The notes under the pieces: model-generated
Seen by the model: the letters and a program-made list of their open reading frames with translations, nothing else
Told to the model about the DNA's origin: nothing
Database searches by the model: none
Translations under genes and position numbers: made by a program
Source of the DNA: Clostridiales bacterium
GTDB lineage: Bacteria; Bacillota; Clostridia; Christensenellales; JAISNN01
Direction of reading: 5' to 3'
Assembly: GCA_031273965.1 (NCBI GenBank)
Contig: JAISQX010000058.1
Coordinates: forward strand, 1-32,266
Length of the DNA: 32,266 nt
Shown here: piece after piece, positions 1 to 6,913 of the stretch
Layout: each line of letters begins with the position of its first letter
How positions within the stretch are numbered: the first letter of the stretch is position 1

Positions 1-276
1 GTAATGAATGTGGAGGTGACGACGCCCGACGAATATTACGGCGACGTAATGGGAAGCATAACGGGGCGGCGCGGCTCGATAAAAGGCTTTGAGCTTAGAA
101 ACGGCGTACAGGTTATAGAGTCTGAGGTTCCGCTTTCCGAAATGTTCGGATATGCTACGGCGCTTCGTTCATTGACCCAAGGCAGAGCGAATTTTACAAT
201 GCTTTTTTCGCATTATAGCCCCGTGCCGAAGAGCGTAAGCGAGCAAATTTTGAGTAAAGGCAAGACAAACAACTAA
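1..276 (+). CDS. fusA: Elongation factor G, C-terminal end (partial)
   Basis: This is the last 91 codons of translation elongation factor G, the GTPase that moves tRNAs and mRNA through the ribosome after peptide transfer. The reading frame is open from base 1, so the gene begins outside the window. The visible part is the end of domain IV and domain V, recognised by TPDEYYGDVMGSITGRRG and by VPLSEMFGYATALRSLTQG followed by FTMLFSHYSPVP, which are near-invariant in EF-G. It ends 121 nt before tuf, the usual fusA-tuf order of the str operon. The tail after the SHY motif is short and basic. The GTPase domain is not visible, so a paralogue such as a tetracycline-resistance protein cannot be fully excluded, but the tuf neighbour and the sequence favour true EF-G. 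Confidence 0.95.
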   Translation, partial: VMNVEVTTPDEYYGDVMGSITGRRGSIKGFELRNGVQVIESEVPLSEMFGYATALRSLTQGRANFTMLFSHYSPVPKSVSEQILSKGKTNN

Positions 277-281
277 AAAAA

Positions 282-316
282 TGGCATATAAACGTCAAAA
301 TAAAGAAAATATGCCA
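282..316 (+). other. Inverted repeat between fusA and tuf
   Basis: TGGCATAT (282-289) and ATATGCCA (309-316) form a perfect 8-bp inverted repeat around a 19-nt loop, starting a few bases after the fusA stop. No U-tract follows, so it is not a typical intrinsic terminator. It may be an mRNA processing or stability hairpin between fusA and tuf, or a chance palindrome in A/T-rich DNA. Confidence 0.3.
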
Positions 317-358
317 AAAATGTAGCATAAAACAGTAGAAAATTTTTTAAAAATATAT

Positions 359-390
359 TATAATAATGTATGTTCACTGATTAGGAGGGA
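359..390 (+). promoter_or_regulatory. Candidate -10 box and ribosome binding site of tuf
   Basis: A perfect TATAAT lies at 359-364 in an A/T-rich stretch and a strong TAGGAGGG ribosome binding site at 382-389, about 8 nt before the tuf ATG. I see no convincing -35 at 16-18 bp upstream, so the promoter is weakly supported and tuf may also be read through from fusA. Confidence 0.4.
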
Positions 391-397
391 AATAAAA

Positions 398-1603
398 ATG
401 GCAAAAGCAAAATTTGAGAGAGATAAGGTACACGTTAATATCGGTACTATAGGTCACGTTGACCACGGTAAAACTACACTTACCGCCGCTATTACTATGT
501 ACAGCGCTTCCAAAGGCATGGCGAAAGTCATGAAATATGACGAAATCGACAAGGCTCCGGAAGAAAAGGAAAGAGGTATTACCATAAATACCGCGCACGT
601 AGAGTATCAGACGGCAAAAAGACACTATGCGCACGTCGACTGTCCGGGACACGCGGACTATGTAAAAAACATGATAACCGGTGCGGCGCAGATGGACGGA
701 GCTATCCTCGTCGTTTCGGCGGCGGACGGTCCGATGCCCCAAACGAGAGAACATATCCTTTTGGCGCGCCAAGTAGGCGTTCCCTACATCATCGTATTCC
801 TTAATAAGGTTGACCAAGTAGACGATCCCGAGCTTCTTGAGCTTGTGGAATTGGAAGTTAGAGATCTTCTTTCGCAATATAAATTCCCGGGAGACAAGAC
901 TCCAATCATAAAGGGTTCGGCGCTTAAAGCAAGCGAAGCTTGTTTGGCGGGAGATTTTAACAACCAATGGACTCAGTCGCTTCAGGAACTTTTGGATGCG
1001 GTAGATTCCTATATACCCGATCCGGCACGTGAAACGGATAAGCCGTTCCTTATGCCTGTCGAGGATACCATGACTATTACGGGACGCGGAACCGTCGCGA
1101 CGGGAAGAGTTGAGAGAGGCACCGTAAAACTTTCTGACAAAGTCGAAATCGTAGGTTTCGCCGATAAGCCGAGAGAGACCACAATTACCGGTATCGAGAT
1201 GTTTAGGAAGCTTTTGGACGCGGCGATTGCCGGCGACAATATCGGAGCGCTCTTGCGTGGTATCGAGAGAAAGGACATTGAGAGAGGTCAGGTTCTCGCT
1301 AAGCCGGGAAGCATAAAGCCGCATACTCATTTCACTTCGCAGGTTTATATCTTGACGAAGGACGAGGGCGGAAGGCACACCCCGTTTTTTGACGGATATC
1401 GTCCGCAATTCTATTTTAGAACGACGGACGTTACGGGAAGCATCAAACTTCCGGACGGAGTAGAGATGGTTATGCCGGGCGATAACATCAATATGGACAT
1501 AAAGCTCATCACTCCGATAGCTATCGAAGAAGGTCTTCGCTTCGCTATCCGTGAAGGCGGCAGAACCGTCGGATCGGGCGTAGTAGCCAAGGTTCTGGAA
1601 TAA
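398..1603 (+). CDS. tuf: Elongation factor Tu
   Basis: EF-Tu brings aminoacyl-tRNA to the ribosomal A site as a GTP complex. The 401-residue protein has the usual family length. GTPase motifs are intact: G1 GHVDHGKT at residues 19-26, the switch I RGITI at 59-63, G3 DCPGH at 81-85 and G4 NKVD at 136-139. The beta-barrel domains II and III follow, with GRGTVATGRVERG and the C-terminal FAIREGGRTVGSGVV signature that contacts tRNA. The start is fixed by the conserved MAKAKFER N-terminus and by the AGGAGG site just upstream. It is preceded by fusA and followed immediately by a strong terminator, so it is the last gene of its unit. An antisense frame of 344 codons across it is only a codon-usage shadow. 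Confidence 0.99.
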   Translation: MAKAKFERDKVHVNIGTIGHVDHGKTTLTAAITMYSASKGMAKVMKYDEIDKAPEEKERGITINTAHVEYQTAKRHYAHVDCPGHADYVKNMITGAAQMDGAILVVSAADGPMPQTREHILLARQVGVPYIIVFLNKVDQVDDPELLELVELEVRDLLSQYKFPGDKTPIIKGSALKASEACLAGDFNNQWTQSLQELLDAVDSYIPDPARETDKPFLMPVEDTMTITGRGTVATGRVERGTVKLSDKVEIVGFADKPRETTITGIEMFRKLLDAAIAGDNIGALLRGIERKDIERGQVLAKPGSIKPHTHFTSQVYILTKDEGGRHTPFFDGYRPQFYFRTTDVTGSIKLPDGVEMVMPGDNINMDIKLITPIAIEEGLRFAIREGGRTVGSGVVAKVLE

Positions 1604-1642
1604 TATTTTTTTAAAAAAAGAATAATTGAATATTTTTAGTAT

Positions 1643-1680
1643 CGGGGCTTACAAAAAAAAATTGTAAGCCCCGTTTTTTT
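1643..1680 (+). terminator. Intrinsic terminator after tuf
   Basis: CGGGGCTTACAA (1643-1654) pairs perfectly with TTGTAAGCCCCG (1662-1673), a 12-bp stem with an A-rich loop, followed directly by seven T. It ends tuf transcription. It also lies just beyond the 3' end of the small minus-strand gene at 1685-1822, but has no U-tract in that direction. Confidence 0.92.
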
Positions 1681-1684
1681 CGGG

Positions 1685-1822
1685 CTAAAAATTACGCCCT
1701 TGTTTCTCCTTTAAAAATTTACAGCCGTCGCATTTTAGACACGCTTTGGGCGCTTGATTGTTTTCGGTAAATTGCTTCGTGCCGCAATTAGCGCAAGTAT
1801 AAGCAGTGGTTTGGGTTCTCAT
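1685..1822 (-). CDS. 45-residue zinc-ribbon protein
   Basis: A minus-strand ORF starting MRTQTTAYTCANCGTKQF and ending KEKQGRNF encodes 45 residues. It contains CANCG near residue 10 and CLKCDGC near residue 30, a four-to-five cysteine arrangement typical of tiny zinc ribbons of the rubredoxin-knuckle type. A strong ribosome binding site (AAGGAGA) lies about 8 nt upstream of the ATG, which makes a real gene likely despite its size. It converges on tuf and shares no operon. The function is unknown; such small zinc ribbons are known as nucleic-acid or protein contact modules. Conservation of the four cysteines in relatives would settle whether it is coding. Confidence 0.72.
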   Translation of the reverse strand: MRTQTTAYTCANCGTKQFTENNQAPKACLKCDGCKFLKEKQGRNF

Positions 1823-1977
1823 ATTTTATCTGTCTCCTTAATGGTTTTTATATATAATATTTTGGGCTATAAAATTTTTTTTAAACCTGCTTTTATCTAT
1901 CGAATATCTTTAAATTAATTCAAAATTTTCCGAGCAAAAAAGGAAATAAACATTAATCGTTTTTTAGAAAATAGATA

Positions 1978-2006
1978 TTGACAAACGGACTAAACGTGGA
2001 CATAAT
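1978..2006 (+). promoter_or_regulatory. Promoter-like TTGACA-17-CATAAT
   Basis: TTGACA at 1978-1983 and CATAAT at 2001-2006 are separated by exactly 17 bp. The only thing directly downstream is a 13-codon ORF with a ribosome binding site (2046-2087), so this promoter would make a short transcript or read through toward the 2232 gene. Confidence 0.5.
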
Positions 2007-2045
2007 GAGAACAAGCACAGAAATCCAAAATCAGAAGGATATTTT

Positions 2046-2087
2046 ATGATAAAAAAGAACAAGGCAATTTTGTTTATTATAATGTAA
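2046..2087 (+). CDS. Possible 13-residue peptide
   Basis: ATG at 2046 is preceded by GAAGGA at suitable distance and opens a frame encoding MIKKNKAILFIIM before a TAA. The peptide looks like the basic and hydrophobic start of a signal sequence or a tiny membrane peptide. Promoter, ribosome binding site and ORF are correctly ordered, but the ORF is so short that chance, or the remnant of a truncated secreted protein, is equally possible. Confidence 0.25.
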   Translation: MIKKNKAILFIIM

Positions 2088-2152
2088 AAAGAAGCCGCAA
2101 TAGTTTTTTTACGCGCAAACTCCGATAAGATAAAATATTTTCAAATTAAATC

Positions 2153-2181
2153 TTGCATTTTTACATGAAATATTGTATAAT
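2153..2181 (+). promoter_or_regulatory. Promoter of the 2232 gene
   Basis: TATAAT at 2176-2181 is preceded at 17 bp by TTGCAT (2153-2158). Transcription would begin near 2188, about 45 nt before the ATG at 2232. This position means the in-frame TTG at 2184 is not a plausible start. Confidence 0.6.
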
Positions 2182-2231
2182 GATTGTGTAAAAGCGCTTT
2201 TATCGACGCGCTGAAAAAAATCGGAGGGTGT

Positions 2232-2726
2232 ATGAGACCAAAACCCAATGCGGAGTATGCCGACATTTATTATAACAGGCACATTCTTGGAGAAAAATCT
2301 TATGTATCGTTTTGCATACAATTGTGCATTTTTTTGGGCGGAGGAGCGCTTGCCGCGATAGGCATAATGCCTATTTTGAGCGGTCAGCCCTTACAAATCG
2401 GAGGGATAATCATGGCGGCGGCGGGAGGAATTCCCGCGATAACGGCGCTTGTTCGGGGAATAATATGGATATTTTATCCGAGGACGCTTATAGCCGTAGA
2501 GCCGGGAAAGGTGATACTCTTCCCGCGAAATAAAAAAGGGCGCGAATTGATAATTCCGCTGTCCGATATAATAAAAATACGCTTAAACGACTGGTGGAGT
2601 CCTTGCTTCGCTTATAATAACTACAGTATAACGCTTTTTTTTAGGCACGACAGCCCTATAAAGATAAAGTACGTAAAGGCTTCCCCGCATGTGGTATCTC
2701 AGCTTAAACATTTAAAGCATTCTTAA
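2232..2726 (+). CDS. Two-TM membrane protein with PH-like C-terminal domain
   Basis: The product has 164 residues. After a polar N-terminus it has two hydrophobic segments (around residues 27-50 and 56-82), separated by a short loop. A soluble C-terminal half (TLIAVEPGKVILFP... LIIPLSDIIKIRLNDWW) resembles the beta-strand pattern of bacterial PH-like (bPH2/DUF-type) membrane proteins, in which the strand after the second helix begins with 'l.vepgki'. I chose the ATG at 2232 because GGAGGG sits 4 nt upstream; a frame-compatible TTG 48 nt earlier lies inside the promoter. The gene has its own promoter and terminator, so it is monocistronic. The specific function is unknown; family assignment is by pattern only. 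Confidence 0.8.
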   Translation: MRPKPNAEYADIYYNRHILGEKSYVSFCIQLCIFLGGGALAAIGIMPILSGQPLQIGGIIMAAAGGIPAITALVRGIIWIFYPRTLIAVEPGKVILFPRNKKGRELIIPLSDIIKIRLNDWWSPCFAYNNYSITLFFRHDSPIKIKYVKASPHVVSQLKHLKHS

Positions 2727-2731
2727 ACGTA

Positions 2732-2764
2732 AAGACTCGCGCTTGAGCGCGGGTCTTTTTTTTT
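2732..2764 (+). terminator. Intrinsic terminator after the two-TM protein
   Basis: AAGACTCGCGC (2732-2742) pairs with GCGCGGGTCTT (2747-2757) around a TTGA tetraloop, with one T-G wobble, and runs into a T tract. It ends five bases after the stop region of the upstream gene. Confidence 0.9.
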
Positions 2765-2930
2765 ACGGCTTAATCGGTATACGATTAAAATACGAGAATA
2801 AGCTCGCTCTTAACGTCCGCAGGCAGGTCGATGAGGTATAAGTAATTCTAACTTTATACTCAAAGAAGTAAATTTTATCAAAAAGAGAAAAGTAAATTTT
2901 TTTAAAATTAAGAGAAATTTTCAAAAAGTA

Positions 2931-2958
2931 TTGACAAACCGAAAATAAGTGATATAAT
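2931..2958 (+). promoter_or_regulatory. Consensus promoter of the lipoprotein gene
   Basis: TTGACA (2931-2936) and TATAAT (2953-2958), both perfect, with 16-bp spacing. Transcription should start near 2965, giving a ~55-nt leader before the ATG at 3021. It suggests a strong housekeeping promoter. Confidence 0.85.
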
Positions 2959-3020
2959 GAAGATAAGCTTGAATATTTCTAAATATCAAACAAATTCATG
3001 TAAAGAGGAGTAAAAAAATT

Positions 3021-3911
3021 ATGAAAAAAAGAGCAAGTTTCAAAAAAATGTTAGCGATGGCGGCGGTTATGGCGCTATTAGCGACGATGACGTTCACTCT
3101 GGCGGGTTGTCTTCTTGGAGGAGAGAGAAGAGGTGAGAGCATAGATGATTTTTGGTATGCTACGGTTGTAAAAGACAGCGGAGGCGATTACGTCAGAATA
3201 TGGGGATTGACGGAAAACGGTGTAAAGTTAAGCGAAACACAAACGGAAGCGGTAATTCCGGAAACAATCGGCGGATATCCGGTTAAGTATTTAAAAGGGG
3301 CACATTATATCCTCTTTGGAAAGCCTAACGATAGTCCTGCTGAGTTGGGACAGTTAAAGCGTATAATTATAGAGCCATGTGTAAAAATCGGGAGAAATTT
3401 TTTTGAAACTAGTATTTTGGATGTCCTTGAGTTTAAAAGTGAAGAAGAATATGAGATTGATCATATTTGGGGAGAATATGGGAGATATATTATCATGATA
3501 GTACCTGATAATATAGATAGCAGTTATACAAATGACCATAGAATGACTTTTAAAAAATCTGAAACGCTCAATGGATATCTTGTACGGGAAAATATATTTT
3601 GCGGATATATAGGTACGGAGGGCAATATAGTCATACCCGAAGGCGTAACGGATATCGCTGCCGCCGATGTAGGGGATTATAATATGAGTTTTTTTGATGC
3701 TTTTGTGGACTATCCGATAGAAAGCATACACTTTCCCACGACGGTAACGAGGATTTCAAAGAGCAACATCTTCTCTTCTTTTTCAACGAGTTACGATGTG
3801 CAATATGAATATGAAAAAAAATATGCGTCATTGACGAAAGTGTATGTATCAAGTAATACCGTTATAGAAGAAGGGGCGTTTATGCCCGATGTAGAGATAG
3901 AAATATATTAA
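3021..3911 (+). CDS. Lipoprotein with leucine-rich-repeat (BspA-like) segments
   Basis: A 296-residue exported lipoprotein. The N-terminus has a basic start, a hydrophobic core (MLAMAAVMALLATMTFT) and the lipobox LAGC at residues 27-30, so Cys30 should be lipidated after cleavage. The body holds two stretches of the form 'vIPE.IGGYPVKYL' (around residue 80) and 'NIVIPEGVTDIAAADV' (around residue 203), which are typical of BspA-type leucine-rich repeats (LRR_5) in clostridial surface proteins; only a few repeats are recognisable and the rest is unassigned. The ribosome binding site AGAGGAG precedes the ATG. The middle part uses more A/T-rich codons than its neighbours. Role in adhesion or in binding at the cell surface is inferred from the family only. 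Confidence 0.75.
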   Translation: MKKRASFKKMLAMAAVMALLATMTFTLAGCLLGGERRGESIDDFWYATVVKDSGGDYVRIWGLTENGVKLSETQTEAVIPETIGGYPVKYLKGAHYILFGKPNDSPAELGQLKRIIIEPCVKIGRNFFETSILDVLEFKSEEEYEIDHIWGEYGRYIIMIVPDNIDSSYTNDHRMTFKKSETLNGYLVRENIFCGYIGTEGNIVIPEGVTDIAAADVGDYNMSFFDAFVDYPIESIHFPTTVTRISKSNIFSSFSTSYDVQYEYEKKYASLTKVYVSSNTVIEEGAFMPDVEIEIY

Positions 3912-4270
3912 AAAAATATGGAATAATAAGAGGTTCTATGAGAGCATACGCAACAAGTAGTCCCGATAAGGGACGGAATAACAAAAGAGGACATTGTGCG
4001 ACTTGCGTTGCCGCGAGCAACTATTCTAAATAAAAACAGGAGGAATCCGTTGTCAATACTACCATAAATCCCGGGGCGCTAAACGATAATCATAGACACG
4101 GGTTTTTGAATATGCTCAAACATAATCAGAAACAATACGTGGGCAACGGCACTTACGGGTGTTACGGAAAAATGATGGGAAGCTGTAGTATATATAACGT
4201 AGATAATATTTTATAGCGCCGTTTATTTATTACGGTAACTTGATTAAATAACGATTTATCGTAAGCTTTT

Positions 4271-4306
4271 GCCCTTGTCAAACGACAAGGGCAATTTGTT
4301 TTTTAA
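4271..4306 (+). terminator. Hairpin terminator in the 3.9-4.6 kb gap
   Basis: GCCCTTGTC (4271-4279) pairs perfectly with GACAAGGGC (4284-4292) around AAAC, then AATTTGTTTTTT follows. It lies 360 nt after the lipoprotein stop, so the intervening DNA (including a degenerate ORF) may be transcribed. Confidence 0.7.
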
Positions 4307-4553
4307 TTTAGAAAAAATGAATTTCAAAGAAAAAAATTCGAAGAACAAATCGGCGTTATAGGCTTTGCGCGCCAGAAAAATAAGCCTCTATTATAGAGGA
4401 TAGAAGCGTTTTTTGTCATTGTTTCTTTTGAGCTTTCGATTGATTGGAATACGAAAAAATTTTTTTCGAACGTGAACTCCGGCGACGCGTTTTAAGGACT
4501 TGCACATTTTATGCGTAAGCCGGTAGGCATTTTTAAGCATATGTTAAAAAAGA

Positions 4554-4582
4554 TTGAAAAATTAATTTATTTGTGGTATAAT
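4554..4582 (+). promoter_or_regulatory. Promoter abutting the recF start codon
   Basis: TTGAAA (4554-4559), 17 bp, then TATAAT (4577-4582) with an extended -10 TGG just before it. The usual start of transcription 7-8 nt after the -10 box would fall at 4589-4591, and the recF ATG is at 4592. There is therefore no room for a Shine-Dalgarno sequence; the mRNA from this promoter should be leaderless. Confidence 0.8.
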
Positions 4583-4591
4583 AAAAAAAAT

Positions 4592-5689
4592 ATGTACATT
4601 GATACGCTCAAACTAAAGGACTTCCGCAATTACGCGACGGAGAGCGCGGGATTTTTATGCGGGCTGAATATTTTGAAAGGCGCGAACGCGAGCGGAAAAA
4701 CAAATCTGCTTGAAGCGGTCTATGCCGCGGGCGTGGGCAGATCGCTTCGTACGAGTCAGGATAAAGAAATGGTCAAGTGGGATGCGGAAGAGGCTGTTAT
4801 CAAGCTTTTGCTTGTCAAAAAGCACGCTAAACACGATATAGAGGTAAGAATAGACGCCAAAGGTAAAAAGAGAGTCATAATAGACGGCATTGCCCAAGTC
4901 AGAATCGCCGAGCTTCTCGGATATCTGAATATCGTCTTTTTTTCTCCGGACGAATTGAGTCTTATAAAGGCGGGACCTATGGAACGCCGTAGGTTTATGG
5001 ATATCAGTCTGTGTCAGCAGAGTAAGCCGTATTTGCGAAGCCTCTCCGCGTATAACAAAGCCTTGTTGCAACGCAATAAGCTTTTGAAAATGAGATATAA
5101 TAAGCAGACTCTTTACGATATGTTGGATGTTTTTGACGTTCAGTTGTCAAAAACGGGAACCGCGATTATAGATATCAGGCGGCGTTTCGTATCGAATATG
5201 AAAAAAACCGCCATGGAGTGGCACGGCAAAATCAGCGGAGGAACCGAAACGCTTTCGTTGGCTTATGAAACGTTGAACGGAAGCGAAGGCCTTGTGCCCG
5301 AAGAAATCGCCGCGCTTTTTATAAAAAAATATGCGGACGACCGCGAAAAGGACATAGAAACCGAGTTTACAAACAGCGGTCCGCATAGAGATGACTTAAA
5401 GGTTTCGGTAAACGGAACGGACATGAGAAAATTCGGTTCTCAGGGACAACAGCGTTCTGCGGCGTTATCCTTAAAGCTTGCGGAGATAGAGAGCTTTAGG
5501 ATAGAAACGGGAGAAACGCCGGTGCTTTTACTTGACGACGTGTTGTCGGAGTTAGACCTTGACAGGCAACGAAACCTTGTGGAGGCGACGCGCGGAATCC
5601 AAACTATATTGACCTGTACGCATTTTGATATAGATACGGACTTGTTAAAAAAACAATTTGAGATAAGCGGCGGAATGATAAAGAGATAG
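4592..5689 (+). CDS. recF: DNA replication and repair protein RecF
   Basis: RecF is an SMC-like ATPase that loads RecA onto single-stranded gaps with RecO and RecR. The 365-residue product has the family length. It begins MYIDTLKLKDFRNY, the typical RecF N-terminus, which fixes the start at 4592 rather than at an ATG 27 codons earlier. Walker A is GANASGKT (residues 30-37), the ABC signature region is GSQGQQRSAALSLKLAE near residue 285, and Walker B with the D-loop is LLLDDVLSELD around Asp315-Asp316. Unlike the common dnaA-dnaN-recF-gyrB order, no replication genes are adjacent here. Upstream DNA carries a strong promoter but no ribosome binding site, so translation is probably leaderless. 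No terminator is obvious after the stop. Confidence 0.95.
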   Translation: MYIDTLKLKDFRNYATESAGFLCGLNILKGANASGKTNLLEAVYAAGVGRSLRTSQDKEMVKWDAEEAVIKLLLVKKHAKHDIEVRIDAKGKKRVIIDGIAQVRIAELLGYLNIVFFSPDELSLIKAGPMERRRFMDISLCQQSKPYLRSLSAYNKALLQRNKLLKMRYNKQTLYDMLDVFDVQLSKTGTAIIDIRRRFVSNMKKTAMEWHGKISGGTETLSLAYETLNGSEGLVPEEIAALFIKKYADDREKDIETEFTNSGPHRDDLKVSVNGTDMRKFGSQGQQRSAALSLKLAEIESFRIETGETPVLLLDDVLSELDLDRQRNLVEATRGIQTILTCTHFDIDTDLLKKQFEISGGMIKR

Positions 5690-5948
5690 TAGCGGGCGGA
5701 AATCCCAATGAATATGATTGAGAAAGGTGGCTTTTTGCATTATTCGTATTAATTGCGGCGGAGTATGCCGCGATATCCATACCGCTTGCGAAGAGAGAAG
5801 CCATAATTACGCTGTAAGCAGTATCAAAAATACGGCGCGCTAAAATAAAATAACGTAAACGAGTAATCGAAGCGATTATTTACTCATAATAAATAAGAAG
5901 TGCCCATAAAGCATATGATTAGTAAAATACGATTTAGGAGGTAAAATT

Positions 5949-6911
5949 ATGCCAAAAGGATTTAGCGGCGGCGGGCCCAAGGGGTTTAGCGGCGGCGGCG
6001 GCGGATTTTCGGGCGGTTCAAAAGGATTTTCGGGAGGCGGAAACAGACCGTCTCCGCATAGCTCACACGGGCCGAGACCGCCTGTTCATAGAGGCGGCGG
6101 CGGTAGCTTTTTGGGAGGCATGGTACTCGGACAAATGCTCGGACGATCGTCAAACGGCAGCAACGGCGACGGCAATAACGGCGATAATAACGAAAACGAT
6201 AATATGAACAAAGAGCCGGAAAAACCGACAAAAAAGAGGTGTAATTATTGCGGCACGGAAACGAAAATAGAAACCGAAAAATGCGAGAATTGCGGCTCGT
6301 CTGAATTTACCGTGATACAGCCCGAACCGGAAAGCGGTTCCGTGAAGTCCGCGCCTGTGAAATCACCGGAGGAAATCAAAGCCGAAGCCGAGAGGATAAA
6401 AAAATCCAATAGAACTAAGCTTTGGGTGACTTTGGCGGCTGTCGTGCTATTGATAGTTATTATCGTTGTTTCAACAAAAGCCTGCTCCGCCATAAATATC
6501 GATAAAAAATTTGAGGCGTATACGCCGGTACAAACGGCGTTTTTTCAGATGACGGTAACCGATATCCTGACAACAGAGGGGACGTTTGTGGACGAAACCG
6601 ATCCGTATAAACAGAGTTATTACGCCGCAAAAAACAATGTCTTGTATATAGTAACGGTTTTGATTTATAATAATACGTCATATAACGCTCCGTTTAGCGA
6701 TGAAGAGGATTTTATGTTATACTCCGAGTCTAAAAAAAGCAAGGGCGAGACAATATCGACAAACGAATATACGATAAACGCCGGGGAAAGCAGGTCTTGC
6801 GTAATAGTCTTTGAGATATCCAAAAGCAAAGCGAGCGAGCTGTATTTTATATATATCGAGTACGACCCAAACGGTTATGAGGGCGATACGTACGGAATAA
6901 GGTTAAATTAG
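5949..6911 (+). CDS. Gly-rich zinc-ribbon membrane protein
   Basis: A 320-residue protein of unusual make-up. Residues 1-60 repeat KGFSGGG-type blocks rich in Gly, Ser, Pro and His; an Asn/Gly-rich linker follows; CNYCG and CENCG (around residues 98-117) form a zinc ribbon; a single TM helix (LWVTLAAVVLLIVIIVVST, about residues 157-176) follows a charged stretch. The C-terminal ~140 residues look like the extracellular Ig-like DUF4352 (telokin-type) domain, with a VTDILTTEGTF start and NNVLYIVTVLIYNNTS. Topology would put the zinc ribbon inside and the beta-domain outside the cell. A near-perfect AGGAGGT precedes the ATG. It is first in an apparent operon with maf (2-nt gap). Function is unknown. 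Confidence 0.85.
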   Translation: MPKGFSGGGPKGFSGGGGGFSGGSKGFSGGGNRPSPHSSHGPRPPVHRGGGGSFLGGMVLGQMLGRSSNGSNGDGNNGDNNENDNMNKEPEKPTKKRCNYCGTETKIETEKCENCGSSEFTVIQPEPESGSVKSAPVKSPEEIKAEAERIKKSNRTKLWVTLAAVVLLIVIIVVSTKACSAINIDKKFEAYTPVQTAFFQMTVTDILTTEGTFVDETDPYKQSYYAAKNNVLYIVTVLIYNNTSYNAPFSDEEDFMLYSESKKSKGETISTNEYTINAGESRSCVIVFEISKSKASELYFIYIEYDPNGYEGDTYGIRLN

Positions 6912-6913
6912 AG

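Larger units (their letters stand above)
3912..4591 (+). other. Gene-poor gap with degenerate reading frames
   Basis: No convincing gene lies in these 680 nt. A 31-codon ORF (3938-4033, MRAYATSSPDKGRNNKRG...) has a modest AGAGG upstream. It is followed by a good AGGAGG (4038-4043) that leads only to a six-codon frame from TTG, while another frame stays open from the TAA at 4031 to a TAG at 4216 and reads ...NPGALNDNHRHGFLNMLKHN... with no start codon near the ribosome binding site. This pattern fits a small gene broken by a frameshift near its start. The second half contains a terminator hairpin, the inverted repeat CCTCTAT-T-ATAGAGG near 4384-4398, and the recF promoter. Confidence 0.35.

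Noticed and set aside
374..1408. Long antisense ORF (344 codons) over tuf
   Set aside because: Tuf is unmistakable on the plus strand with full motifs; the opposite frame is an artefact of its codon bias, with no ribosome binding site and no recognisable protein.
4511..4591. Upstream ATG extending RecF by 27 residues
   Set aside because: The extension lies across the promoter boxes, has no ribosome binding site, and the family N-terminus is MYIxxLxLxxFRNY, starting at 4592.
5604..5811. Small frames after recF on both strands (minus-strand 66-codon ORF; plus-strand LFVLIAAEYAAISIPLAKRE fragment)
   Set aside because: The minus frame lacks a ribosome binding site and runs into recF; the plus fragment has no start codon after an in-frame TGA. 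At most a gene remnant.
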